Shown here: positions 17,080-24,701 of the stretch, piece by piece
How the letters are laid out: each line of letters starts with the position of its first letter
Numbering within the stretch: position 1 is the stretch's first letter
Source of the DNA: Cryomorphaceae bacterium
Lineage (GTDB): Bacteria > Bacteroidota > Bacteroidia > Flavobacteriales > Schleiferiaceae
Direction of reading: 5' to 3'
Assembly (NCBI GenBank): GCA_017858515.1
Contig: JAFMBM010000014.1
Location: 1 to 54,813 of the forward strand
DNA: 54,813 nucleotides
Position numbers and translations under genes: made by a program
The notes under the pieces: generated by a model
Told to the model about the DNA's origin: nothing
Database searches by the model: none
What the model saw: the letters and a program-made list of their open reading frames with translations, nothing else

Positions 17080-17597
17080 GAATACTATTTACACTGGGTT
17101 TAGTTGCTTTGCTAGTCGCTTGCAATCAAGAACCGAAGGCATTAGAAAAGATTGATATTACTCCGGCTAAATTGGCCTATGATGCGCATCCAGAAGACAG
17201 CAGTTTGGCGCGGGCCTATTCTGTTCAACTCGAAAAAGCAGCTAAGCAGGATTTGAACGATTCTATTTCGCCCTATCATTTATTAAAGTCGGCTTTTATT
17301 CTAAGATCCATTCCAGGTGAATCACTCGAGGCCATCAATCAATTTAAAGAAGTTGTAAAGAGATTCCCTGAACATCCTGTTGGAGCGGAGGCCTCTTTTC
17401 AGATTGCCTTTACTTGGGATGAATTTGTGGGCAATAAATCAGAAGCGATGAAAAGCTACGAAGACTTTATTGCGGCCAATCCTACTCATCCATTGAGGCA
17501 AACCGCAGAAGAAATGGTATTCTTGCTCAATCTCGCAGATAATCCCAAAGATTTGATTGAGAGCTTGAAAATGATAAATACAGAATCCAAAGAATGA
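17076..17597 (+). CDS. TPR-like lipoprotein
   Basis: 173 residues with a lipoprotein signal ending LLVAC (Cys16). The mature part is helical with TPR-like pairs: ..[37 protein letters not shown] and ..[18 protein letters not shown], the FP.HP spacing typical of BamD/YbgF-type repeats. It may act as an envelope scaffold, but no specific partner is evident. It overlaps def by 4 nt and DUF5606 by 4 nt, so it is translated from the same message. It is shorter than BamD and lacks its conserved C-terminal half. Confidence 0.8.
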   Translation: MRILFTLGLVALLVACNQEPKALEKIDITPAKLAYDAHPEDSSLARAYSVQLEKAAKQDLNDSISPYHLLKSAFILRSIPGESLEAINQFKEVVKRFPEHPVGAEASFQIAFTWDEFVGNKSEAMKSYEDFIAANPTHPLRQTAEEMVFLLNLADNPKDLIESLKMINTESKE

Positions 17598-18109
17598 AAT
17601 TAGACGACATTTTAGCCGTATCAGGTAAGCCGGGCCTTTTTAAACTGTTGGCACAAAGTAGAAACGGACTTATTGCAGAGAGTTTATTGGATGGAAAGCG
17701 ATTGCCCATTAGTTCTACTCAACAAGTAAGTGCCTTAAAAGATATTGCCATTTATACCTACGACAAGGAAGTGCCTCTTACGGAAGTTTTTGGTTTGATA
17801 GCCAAATTGCCAGAGACAGAAATTCCAACGAAAAAAAGCAGTGGGGCTGAATTTCATGATTTCTTTCAAAAAATACTTCCCGATTACGATCAAGAGCGAG
17901 TATATACAAGCGACATCAAAAAGGTTGTGAACTGGTATACTTCTCTTTCTTCAGCTGGGGTACTTACAGAAACTGAAGAAGCCAGTGTTGAGGTGGCGAA
18001 TGAGGTTGCCTTAGAAGAAACCGTTGAACAAGATGTAAACCAGGAAGTTGAGGCTGTTTCAGCTGAACTTGCTGAAACCGATGCAGAATCGGAACCAAAG
18101 TCGGAATAA
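17594..18109 (+). CDS. DUF5606 domain protein
   Basis: 171 residues. The N-terminal ~115 residues ([18 protein letters not shown].., RNGLIAESLLDGKRL.., ..ALKDIAIYTYDKEVPL..) match my memory of DUF5606, a conserved Bacteroidota cytosolic family of unknown function. The remainder (~120-171) is a very acidic low-complexity tail rich in Glu, Val and Ala. It sits between the lipoprotein gene and mazG with 4-nt and 1-nt overlaps; the def-DUF5606-mazG order is one I associate with Bacteroidota core genomes, which hints at a housekeeping role. No enzymatic motif is visible. Confidence 0.8.
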   Translation: MKLDDILAVSGKPGLFKLLAQSRNGLIAESLLDGKRLPISSTQQVSALKDIAIYTYDKEVPLTEVFGLIAKLPETEIPTKKSSGAEFHDFFQKILPDYDQERVYTSDIKKVVNWYTSLSSAGVLTETEEASVEVANEVALEETVEQDVNQEVEAVSAELAETDAESEPKSE

Positions 18110-18888
18110 TGCATAGTCGGCAGGAGAAGCTAGAGGCCTTCGGCCGATTGTTGGATATTATGGATGATCTCAGGGAGAAATGCCCTTGGGATCAGAAGCA
18201 AACCTTCGAAAGTCTGCGTTATTTAACCATTGAGGAAACCTACGAATTGGCGGATGCCATTGTGGAGGGAGATCTTCAAGAGTTAAAGAAGGAAATAGGC
18301 GATATTCTCTTGCACATGGTTTTTTATTCGAAGATTGCTTCAGAAAGCAACGAATTTGATATTGCCGATGTACTTCATTCCATTTGCGAAAAACTCATCC
18401 ACAGACACCCGCATATTTATGGCGATGTGAAAGTGGCCAATGAGGAGGAGGTAAAGGCTAATTGGGAAAAGCTAAAGCTTAAAGAAGGAAAGAAGTCGGT
18501 GCTCGAAGGGGTTCCTAAGTCTTTGCCTTCTATGGTAAAGGCCGCTCGAATTCAAGAAAAAGCAAGAGGCGTTGGTTTCGATTGGGACAACAAAGACCAA
18601 GTTTGGGATAAGGTAAAGGAAGAATTAGCTGAGCTAACCGAGGCTGAAGAAGAAGGGGTTAAAGAGAAGGTGGAATCGGAATTTGGCGATGTGCTTTTTG
18701 CCCTGATTAATTATGGTCGCTTTTTGAAAGTAGATCCAGAAATGGCCTTAGAACGCACCAATAAGAAGTTCATCAAGCGATTTCAAGATATGGAGGCATG
18801 GGTGGAAGAAGACCATAAGAAGCTTTCTGAAATGTCTCTTGACGAGATGGATGAATACTGGGAGCGCTCAAAGAGAACGGAACAATAA
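18109..18888 (+). CDS. mazG: Nucleoside triphosphate pyrophosphohydrolase MazG
   Basis: 259 residues with two tandem MazG domains, the usual full length. The first carries CPWDQKQTFESLRYLTIEET, YELADAI and EIGDILLHMVFY (E-E-x-x-E and E-x-x-D Mg ligands); the second carries KVKEELAELTEA and EFGDVLFALINYGR. MazG hydrolyses NTPs and dNTPs to the monophosphate and PPi, clearing aberrant nucleotides and affecting ppGpp-linked survival in E. coli. Cytosolic. It is the last gene of the packed def run, with 122 nt to the next gene, where a new promoter-like box lies. Confidence 0.95.
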   Translation: MHSRQEKLEAFGRLLDIMDDLREKCPWDQKQTFESLRYLTIEETYELADAIVEGDLQELKKEIGDILLHMVFYSKIASESNEFDIADVLHSICEKLIHRHPHIYGDVKVANEEEVKANWEKLKLKEGKKSVLEGVPKSLPSMVKAARIQEKARGVGFDWDNKDQVWDKVKEELAELTEAEEEGVKEKVESEFGDVLFALINYGRFLKVDPEMALERTNKKFIKRFQDMEAWVEEDHKKLSEMSLDEMDEYWERSKRTEQ

Positions 18889-18972
18889 CAGCCGTTTTCA
18901 CCACAATTGCACTTTTTATTGCAAAGCGTGTATTTCTTAACATTCCATTCCTTTAAAACTGATTGAATAGAC

Positions 18973-18980
18973 TATTTTCG
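18973..18980 (+). promoter_or_regulatory. Putative -7 box for the sixA-ppk1 operon
   Basis: TATTTTCG differs from TAnnTTTG at one position and lies 30 nt before the phosphatase ATG, in the only sizeable gap between mazG and ppk1. Confidence 0.4.
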
Positions 18981-19010
18981 AAACGGAAGAGACAAAAGCT
19001 ATTTCTTTAA

Positions 19011-19502
19011 ATGAAAACACTCTATTTCGTTCGGCATTCTAAGTCAAGTTGGGAGGTTGAGGCTATTTCAGATATGGATCGAACCTTGAATGAAAGGGGA
19101 ATACAAGATGCCGTTCAATCGGCACAGTTCCTCCGCGAACAAGGCCGATTTCCAGAAGTAGTCTTGTCTAGTCCGGCCAATAGAGCCTTGCATACGGCGC
19201 TTATTTTTTCAAGAATTTTGTCGATACCCTATTCAGCCTTGCGTATTTATGGGGAGCTGTATAGTGGAAGTTTAAAAGATATTGAAATCCTTATTCGCTC
19301 CCTTCCAAAAGCGAGCACCTCTGCTATGCTCTTTGGTCACAATCCCACTTTTACTGATTTTGTAAATCGATGCTTAGATCATAGAATAGACAAGATTCCA
19401 ACCACTGGAATTGTTGCCCTTCAGTTTAAGACCGATTATTGGGATAGCATTGAATTTGAAGCTGAATTACAATTTATAGATTATCCAAAAAAGAGAAAAT
19501 GA
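19011..19502 (+). CDS. SixA-like histidine phosphatase
   Basis: 163 residues of the histidine phosphatase (phosphoglycerate mutase-like) superfamily. The catalytic RH motif is YFVRHSKSSW (Arg8, His9), LSSPANRALHTA supplies the second Arg region, and GHNPTF the second catalytic His. SixA members dephosphorylate His-containing phosphotransfer proteins; the true substrate here is unknown. Its stop overlaps the ppk1 start by 4 nt (ATGA), so it is translationally coupled to polyphosphate kinase. That context suggests a role in phosphate or polyphosphate signalling. It is of ordinary length and has no signal peptide. Confidence 0.85.
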   Translation: MKTLYFVRHSKSSWEVEAISDMDRTLNERGIQDAVQSAQFLREQGRFPEVVLSSPANRALHTALIFSRILSIPYSALRIYGELYSGSLKDIEILIRSLPKASTSAMLFGHNPTFTDFVNRCLDHRIDKIPTTGIVALQFKTDYWDSIEFEAELQFIDYPKKRK

Positions 19503-21574
19503 GAGTCAAGGGCAAGCGCTATATCAATCGCGATTTAAGCTGGCTTCAGTTTAATGCGCGCGTGCTGCAAGAAGCCGAAGATCCCAATGTTCCACTTATT
19601 GAAAGGATGCGTTTTCTAGGTATTTTTTCGAATAACTTAGATGAGTTTTATCGAGTGCGCTATGCGGCCATAAAGCGATTGAACTTGCTTACCGATAGTC
19701 AGTCGGAACCAGATTTAACAGGATATAAGCCCGATGAACTTCTGCACGAGATCACCCAGGTGGTAGTAGAGCAGCAAAGAAGATCGCAGCATATTCATAA
19801 TGAGTTGGTTCGGCAGCTAGAGGAGAACGATATCATTATTCCAAACGAAAAAGAACTTACTTCCAAACAAAAAGAATTTGTAAAAAAGTTTTTTGTTGAA
19901 AAGGTGAGTCCTGCCGTCTTTACGCTTATAATCAATGGAATCGACCGCATTCCTGAGCTGAGAGATAAATCCATCTATTTGGCCATCAAGCTTGTTCAGC
20001 GAGACAATCCCGAAAATCCGCGCTATGCGCTTATCGAGGTGCCTGCCGAATTAATTGGTCGTTTTGTGGAGCTTCCTAAATATGGAAAGCAATACATTAT
20101 GTACTTGGAAGACTTGATTCGATTTAACTTGAATTATATCTTTTTCATCTTCGATTTTGATGAAATTGAGGCGCATACCATAAAAATTACCAGAGATGCA
20201 GAATTGGATCTCGATAATGATATCAGCACTTCCTTTTTAGAGAAAATGGCCTTAGGAGTACAACACAGACGGTCTGGAGATCCGGTTCGTTTGGTGTACG
20301 ACAAAGGAATTCCGAGCGATCTTTTGCAGTTCATTGTGGAACGAATGGATCTCGACAATTTCGATAGCCTTATCGCGGGAGGACGGTATCACAACAAAAA
20401 AGACTTTATAAAATTCCCCAATGTGGGAGGGTCTTCTTTGGTGTATTCACCGGTAGAACCCCTTTACCATCCAGATCTCGATTTAAATCGCAGTATTCTA
20501 GAAGTCATTCGAAAAAAGGATGTCTTGCTCTTCCTTCCGTATCACACCTTTTCATACTATATCCGTTTTCTTCGAGAGGCTGCCATCGACCCAGATGTTA
20601 AAAGCATAAAGATTACCTTGTATCGCTTGGCGGATAAGTCGCGCATTATTTCTGCATTAATCAATGCCGCAAAGAATGGAAAAGAGGTAACAGTGGTTAT
20701 AGAACTACAAGCCCGCTTCGACGAAGCCAATAATATTCGTTGGACCCAAGAATTAGAGCAAGAAGGAGTGCGTATTATTTTCGGTGTACGCGGATTAAAA
20801 GTGCATTCGAAAGTATGTATAATCCGAAGAAAGGAAGGCAATCGTTACCGAGATTATGCTGCCCTCGGAACGGGTAATCTAAACGAAGCAACGGCTCGTT
20901 TTTATACCGATTATCACCTTTTAACATCCGACAAAAAGATAACCAATGAATTGAATCAACTCTTCGATTTCTTTGATGCGAATTATCTGGTGAAGCCCTA
21001 TGAACACCTCATTGTTTCGCCCCATTTTACGCGATCTAGGTTGTATGAGTTGATCGATACTGAAATCGCCAATGCACGTAGTGGAAGATCGGCCCAAATC
21101 TGGATTAAGGTGAATAGTCTTTCCGATATAGAAATGATTGATAAACTCTATTTGGCCAGTAGTTATGGTGTAAAGATTAAACTCATTGTTCGAGGAATTT
21201 GCAGCCTTATTCCAGGCAAAAAAGGATTGAGTGAGAATATAGAGGCTATTAGTATTGTGGATCAATACCTAGAACACACACGCATTTTTGCTTTTGAAAA
21301 CGGGGGCGATGCCAAGTATTTTATTGGCTCTGCAGATCTAATGAATCGGAATATCGATTACCGAGTGGAGGTAACCGTTCCTATTTACAATAGAAGTATT
21401 CAAAAACAATTGATGGATCATTTTAATATTCTGTGGTCAGATAATGTAAAGGCCAGAAGACAGAGCCATTTGGATATGAATCCCTATCGAGATGTGAGTG
21501 AAGAAAACCCCATTCGAGGACAGAGGGCGCTTTATGATTATGTAAAGAAGCAATTGAAGAAGGCAACAAAATAA
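19499..21574 (+). CDS. ppk1: Polyphosphate kinase 1
   Basis: 691 residues, the normal PPK1 length. It contains the N-terminal domain (RDLSWLQFNARVLQEAEDP), the RFDEANNIRW active-site segment, the autophosphorylated His in KVHSKVCII (His436, aligning with E. coli His435) and the second essential His in YLEHTRIFAFENGG (His593, aligning with His592). PPK1 reversibly transfers the ATP gamma-phosphate onto polyphosphate chains, typically at the membrane. It is coupled to the SixA-like gene upstream and followed 32 nt later by ppx, so polyphosphate synthesis and breakdown genes are co-located. Confidence 0.97.
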   Translation: MRVKGKRYINRDLSWLQFNARVLQEAEDPNVPLIERMRFLGIFSNNLDEFYRVRYAAIKRLNLLTDSQSEPDLTGYKPDELLHEITQVVVEQQRRSQHIHNELVRQLEENDIIIPNEKELTSKQKEFVKKFFVEKVSPAVFTLIINGIDRIPELRDKSIYLAIKLVQRDNPENPRYALIEVPAELIGRFVELPKYGKQYIMYLEDLIRFNLNYIFFIFDFDEIEAHTIKITRDAELDLDNDISTSFLEKMALGVQHRRSGDPVRLVYDKGIPSDLLQFIVERMDLDNFDSLIAGGRYHNKKDFIKFPNVGGSSLVYSPVEPLYHPDLDLNRSILEVIRKKDVLLFLPYHTFSYYIRFLREAAIDPDVKSIKITLYRLADKSRIISALINAAKNGKEVTVVIELQARFDEANNIRWTQELEQEGVRIIFGVRGLKVHSKVCIIRRKEGNRYRDYAALGTGNLNEATARFYTDYHLLTSDKKITNELNQLFDFFDANYLVKPYEHLIVSPHFTRSRLYELIDTEIANARSGRSAQIWIKVNSLSDIEMIDKLYLASSYGVKIKLIVRGICSLIPGKKGLSENIEAISIVDQYLEHTRIFAFENGGDAKYFIGSADLMNRNIDYRVEVTVPIYNRSIQKQLMDHFNILWSDNVKARRQSHLDMNPYRDVSEENPIRGQRALYDYVKKQLKKATK

Positions 21575-21606
21575 CCGTGATAACCGATCACAATTAGCGT
21601 AATTGA

Positions 21607-22509
21607 ATGAAATATACTCGACTTGCAGCAATAGATATAGGATCGAATTCCGTTCGATTATTGGTAACCAATGCTATAATGGATCGCAAGGAGGTTCTAT
21701 TTAAGAAGGCTAGTTTGAATCGTTTACCCATTCGTTTGGGAGAAGATGCCTTCATGCGAGGAAAGATTGGTATCCGGAATACCGAACGCCTTTTGTGGGG
21801 GATGGAAGCTTTTGAGCGAATTATGAAAGTAAACGGAGTAGAAGCCTATCGAGCCTGTGCTACTTCTGCTTTGAGGGAATCTTCTAACGGACCTGAGCTC
21901 ATCCAGCTAATTAAAGAGAAAACAGGCATTCAGATTGAATCTATTTCGGGTTTAGAGGAAGCGAGCCTCTTGTTTTCCTCCGATATTTTGAGTCAATACA
22001 AAACGCATGGAGACGATTTCTTGTATATGGATGTAGGAGGAGGAAGTACCGAATTTACCTTGCTGAAAGACGGTGAGCCTGTAACTAGTAGAAGTTTTCA
22101 ACTAGGCACGATCCGTTTGCTACAGAATATGGATGAAAAGTCGGAGTGGAAAGAAATGCGTTCTTGGTTGAAAGAAATCACCAAAGGAGTAGATGATTTG
22201 GCCATGATTGGCTCTGGAGGCAATATTAATAGACTCTTTAAAATGAGTGGAAAGCCACTAGGAGTGCCCATTTCTCTGGATTATATAGAAGGACAGTACG
22301 TCTTTTTAAAGAAGTTTACTAAAGAAGAGTTGATAAAGCGATTGGATTTAAACATCGATAGAGCCGATGTAATTGTTCCTGCCTGCAAGATTTATATCTC
22401 GGCTATGGAATGGGCGGGTTCGAATAAGATGTTTGTTCCGAAGATGGGATTGAGTGATGGAATAGTTCGCGATCTTTATTTCCATCGAGAGAAATGGATC
22501 AAGCCATAA
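21607..22509 (+). CDS. ppx: Exopolyphosphatase/GppA family phosphatase
   Basis: 300 residues, the short two-domain form of the Ppx/GppA family (sugar kinase/Hsp70 actin-like fold). Motifs are AAIDIGSNSVRLLV (phosphate 1), YRACATSALRE, EEASLLFSSDI and DVGGGSTEFTL (phosphate 2), with IGSGGNINRL later. It removes terminal phosphates from polyphosphate, or converts pppGpp to ppGpp; the short form lacks the C-terminal HD-like domain of E. coli Ppx, so which substrate dominates is uncertain. It lies 32 nt after ppk1, likely in the same transcript. Confidence 0.92.
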   Translation: MKYTRLAAIDIGSNSVRLLVTNAIMDRKEVLFKKASLNRLPIRLGEDAFMRGKIGIRNTERLLWGMEAFERIMKVNGVEAYRACATSALRESSNGPELIQLIKEKTGIQIESISGLEEASLLFSSDILSQYKTHGDDFLYMDVGGGSTEFTLLKDGEPVTSRSFQLGTIRLLQNMDEKSEWKEMRSWLKEITKGVDDLAMIGSGGNINRLFKMSGKPLGVPISLDYIEGQYVFLKKFTKEELIKRLDLNIDRADVIVPACKIYISAMEWAGSNKMFVPKMGLSDGIVRDLYFHREKWIKP

Positions 22510-22542
22510 GCGCTCTCTATCAAAGAGCGAAGACAGAGACAA

Positions 22543-22550
22543 TACCTTTG
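22543..22550 (+). promoter_or_regulatory. TAnnTTTG -7 box of the thioredoxin gene
   Basis: TACCTTTG, an exact consensus match, lies 20 nt before the thioredoxin ATG at 22570. It separates the thioredoxin-DUF6952 pair from ppx. Confidence 0.65.
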
Positions 22551-22569
22551 CAATCAAAATAAAAATCTC

Positions 22570-22884
22570 ATGGCAGTTTTAGAAGCAAACGACAGTAATT
22601 TCAAAGAATTCTTGGCCGAGAATAAAGTGGTAGTAGTAAAATACTATGCCGATTGGTGTGGCAACTGCAAATTATTTGCTCCAAAGTATAAGAGGGTAAG
22701 TAACGAAGAAGAGTTTCAATCGATTGTATTTATCGATGTAGATGCTGAAAAAAGTCCCGAAGCTCGTAAGGCAGCCAAAGTAGATAACCTTCCTTATTTG
22801 GCCATTTTCAAAGAGGGTGAGTTGTTAGATGGAAGTGCCAGTAGTAAGGAAGACTATCTCCGTTCACTTTTAGCTTTAGCATAA
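22570..22884 (+). CDS. Thioredoxin-family protein
   Basis: 104 residues, the size of a classical thioredoxin. The active site is WCGNC (Cys30, Cys33) rather than WCGPC, followed by FIDVDAEKSPEARKAAKVDNLPYLAIF containing the cis-Pro. The Asn in the CxxC loop should shift the redox potential, and such variants are common in Bacteroidota. Cytosolic, without a signal peptide. It is transcribed from its own TACCTTTG box and overlaps the DUF6952 gene by one base. It probably reduces disulfides, perhaps serving the peroxiredoxins encoded nearby, but no partner can be named. Confidence 0.9.
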   Translation: MAVLEANDSNFKEFLAENKVVVVKYYADWCGNCKLFAPKYKRVSNEEEFQSIVFIDVDAEKSPEARKAAKVDNLPYLAIFKEGELLDGSASSKEDYLRSLLALA

Positions 22885-23123
22885 TGAGAATTGCAGCGAT
22901 AAAACAATTGGTAAGCGACTATTCACTAGAGGAGCTTAGGAAAGCAGAAGAAGATTTAATGGAAGAGCGCAATCCTTCAATAGATTTAGGACCCGATGAA
23001 GTGGGAGATCAACTGACACATACCATTGCGGCGATACAGATTTTAGAGGAGGTAGAAAATGGCGTAGACGAGAAAACTGCACTGAGGAACTTTACTCAGC
23101 GAGTGCGCAATAGCATTAATTAG
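22884..23123 (+). CDS. DUF6952 family protein
   Basis: 79 residues, acidic and mainly helical: MRIAAIKQLVSDYSLEEL.., LGPDEVGDQLTHTIAAIQIL, ..GVDEKTALRNFTQRVRNSI. I associate this sequence with DUF6952, a small Flavobacteriia family of unknown function regularly found directly after a thioredoxin gene, as here (1-nt overlap, TAATG). The conserved pairing suggests a functional link with the thioredoxin, although the protein has no cysteine. It is convergent with the DUF481 gene, with 8 nt between the two stops. Confidence 0.75.
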   Translation: MRIAAIKQLVSDYSLEELRKAEEDLMEERNPSIDLGPDEVGDQLTHTIAAIQILEEVENGVDEKTALRNFTQRVRNSIN

Positions 23124-23131
23124 GGGCCTTC

Positions 23132-24169
23132 TCAGTAACTCCAGCCGAAACTGAATTGAGTAACATAATCGGTTTCTGGAGTTCGAATGCCATCCACTGC
23201 AATGGGTTGATTATCGTAGTTCATCGAGAAACCTGCGCTGATGTAGAAGTCGCGAGGGAGGTCGTATTTTAAATCGAGTTTCGTATCCAACCGAAAACGA
23301 CCGCTTTCGGTAATACCCGGGAAGGCCGAAACATTGCCTGTAAATTTCAGATCGCCGAGATTGAAGATATTGGTTTGAGTACTTACATAGGCCTCTAATG
23401 ATTTGCGAACGCTAGAGGGGGCTTCTGCATTTGCGCCTTCCACATAGTTTTCCGAATTATAGGTTGTGCCCGTACTTATATTCCAATTGGCTGTATTGTT
23501 GTGGACTAGAAATACTCCAAAACCCAAAGAAGTAGTGGCTCTGAGATTGAGTTTTTGTTCGGTATTGGTAAGAAAGTTTAAGGAGGAAGTGGTGAACCAA
23601 TCTCCGGATATTTTATATAATAAATTTAAATCTAATTCGGTCCGAAAGACATTGCTGGCATTTTCTTGAGAAGATTGTACATGGTTATACACCAGCTTAG
23701 AATACCAGCGTTCTGTTTGATAAGACACATTGGTTCTTGCGCTGTATTGAGAGAGGTTGTTGCTTTTGGCATAGCTAAAACCTATATCAATGGAGGCATT
23801 AAATCGGCTCCAGAAATCTACGCCTATATCGTTTAGATAAATTAATTGGATTGGATCGATTCTTCGCTCGCTATTATCGATTCCTAAAATACTTATCTGC
23901 CCTGTAGGCAAATAGCGAAAGGTTCCAAGGATGGCAGAACCATCGGAAAGGTTCATAGTGAAGTACTTAGAGCTAATTAACTCCCTTACTCCACTCCATT
24001 CAATTTTAAAGTCTGAGTCGGAATAATCGGTTTTAACCGTAAGCACGCTCCGGTTGAGCTCCTTAATCTTTCCGACAATATGGTCGCCGTTTACTAAAAC
24101 AATAGTGTCTTCAGCCCAAAGGCTACTCACCCATCCAAGGCAAAGGAGAATGAGTAGCCTGTATTGCAT
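23132..24169 (-). CDS. DUF481-family outer-membrane beta-barrel protein
   Basis: 345 residues with a signal peptide (MQYRLLILLCLGWVSSLWAE). A short N-terminal domain (DTIVLVNGDHIVGKIKELN..) of the kind that starts Bacteroidota DUF481 proteins precedes a barrel of alternating polar/aromatic strands from ~120 to the C-terminal aromatic residues (FSFGWSY), typical of an outer-membrane insertion signal. DUF481 (YdiY-like) proteins are salt- or envelope-stress-linked porin-like barrels of unclear substrate. It begins at the last base of tpx, so it is probably co-transcribed with it. Confidence 0.82.
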   Translation of the reverse strand: MQYRLLILLCLGWVSSLWAEDTIVLVNGDHIVGKIKELNRSVLTVKTDYSDSDFKIEWSGVRELISSKYFTMNLSDGSAILGTFRYLPTGQISILGIDNSERRIDPIQLIYLNDIGVDFWSRFNASIDIGFSYAKSNNLSQYSARTNVSYQTERWYSKLVYNHVQSSQENASNVFRTELDLNLLYKISGDWFTTSSLNFLTNTEQKLNLRATTSLGFGVFLVHNNTANWNISTGTTYNSENYVEGANAEAPSSVRKSLEAYVSTQTNIFNLGDLKFTGNVSAFPGITESGRFRLDTKLDLKYDLPRDFYISAGFSMNYDNQPIAVDGIRTPETDYVTQFSFGWSY

Positions 24170-24672
24170 TATTTCAAAGCTTCTAAGGCTGCTTCGTAAT
24201 TGGGCTCTTGGGTAATCTCAGGCACAATCTCAGAGTAAATTACGGTTTGATGTTCATCTAAAACCATTACCACACGAGCCAAAGTTCCTGCCAATGGTCC
24301 GCCCATTTGAATGAGACCATAATCTTCTCCAAAGCTGCTTTCAGGACGCATTTCACTTCCAATGGCTACATTCTCAATTCCTTCCGCACCGCAGAAGCGC
24401 TTTTGAGCAAAAGGCAAATCGCGCGAGACGCAGATCACAACGGCATTGTCTAAATCAGCGGCTACTTTGTTGAAATGGCGAACAGACATAGCACATATTC
24501 CCGTATCTATACTGGGGAAAATGTTGAGGATAATACGCTTTCCATCGAATTTTTCAAGCTCGAAATCACTTAAATCTGTTGAGGTTAAGAGAAATCCAGG
24601 TGCTCTTGATCCAATCTTAGGTAATTCACCAGAAAGTTCAATCGGACTGCCTTTAAAGTGGGTAGATGCCAT
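24169..24672 (-). CDS. tpx: Thiol peroxidase, Tpx family
   Basis: 167 residues, typical of atypical 2-Cys peroxiredoxin Tpx. The peroxidatic Cys60 is in DTGICAMSVR and the resolving Cys94 in KRFCGAEG, the spacing of E. coli Tpx. LPKIGSRAPGFLLTSTDLSD forms the N-terminal strands. It reduces hydrogen and alkyl hydroperoxides using thioredoxin. Cytosolic here, since no signal is visible. It is followed by the DUF481 gene with a 1-nt overlap. A CGAATTTA (minus-strand TAAATTCG) box 20 nt upstream may be its promoter. Confidence 0.95.
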   Translation of the reverse strand: MASTHFKGSPIELSGELPKIGSRAPGFLLTSTDLSDFELEKFDGKRIILNIFPSIDTGICAMSVRHFNKVAADLDNAVVICVSRDLPFAQKRFCGAEGIENVAIGSEMRPESSFGEDYGLIQMGGPLAGTLARVVMVLDEHQTVIYSEIVPEITQEPNYEAALEALK

Positions 24673-24692
24673 GCTTTTTTATTTTAAGGTCA

Positions 24693-24700
24693 CGAATTTA
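24693..24700 (-). promoter_or_regulatory. Putative -7 box of tpx
   Basis: Minus-strand TAAATTCG, one mismatch from TAnnTTTG, ends 20 nt before the tpx ATG and lies between tpx and the priA stop. Confidence 0.35.
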
Positions 24701-24701
24701 A

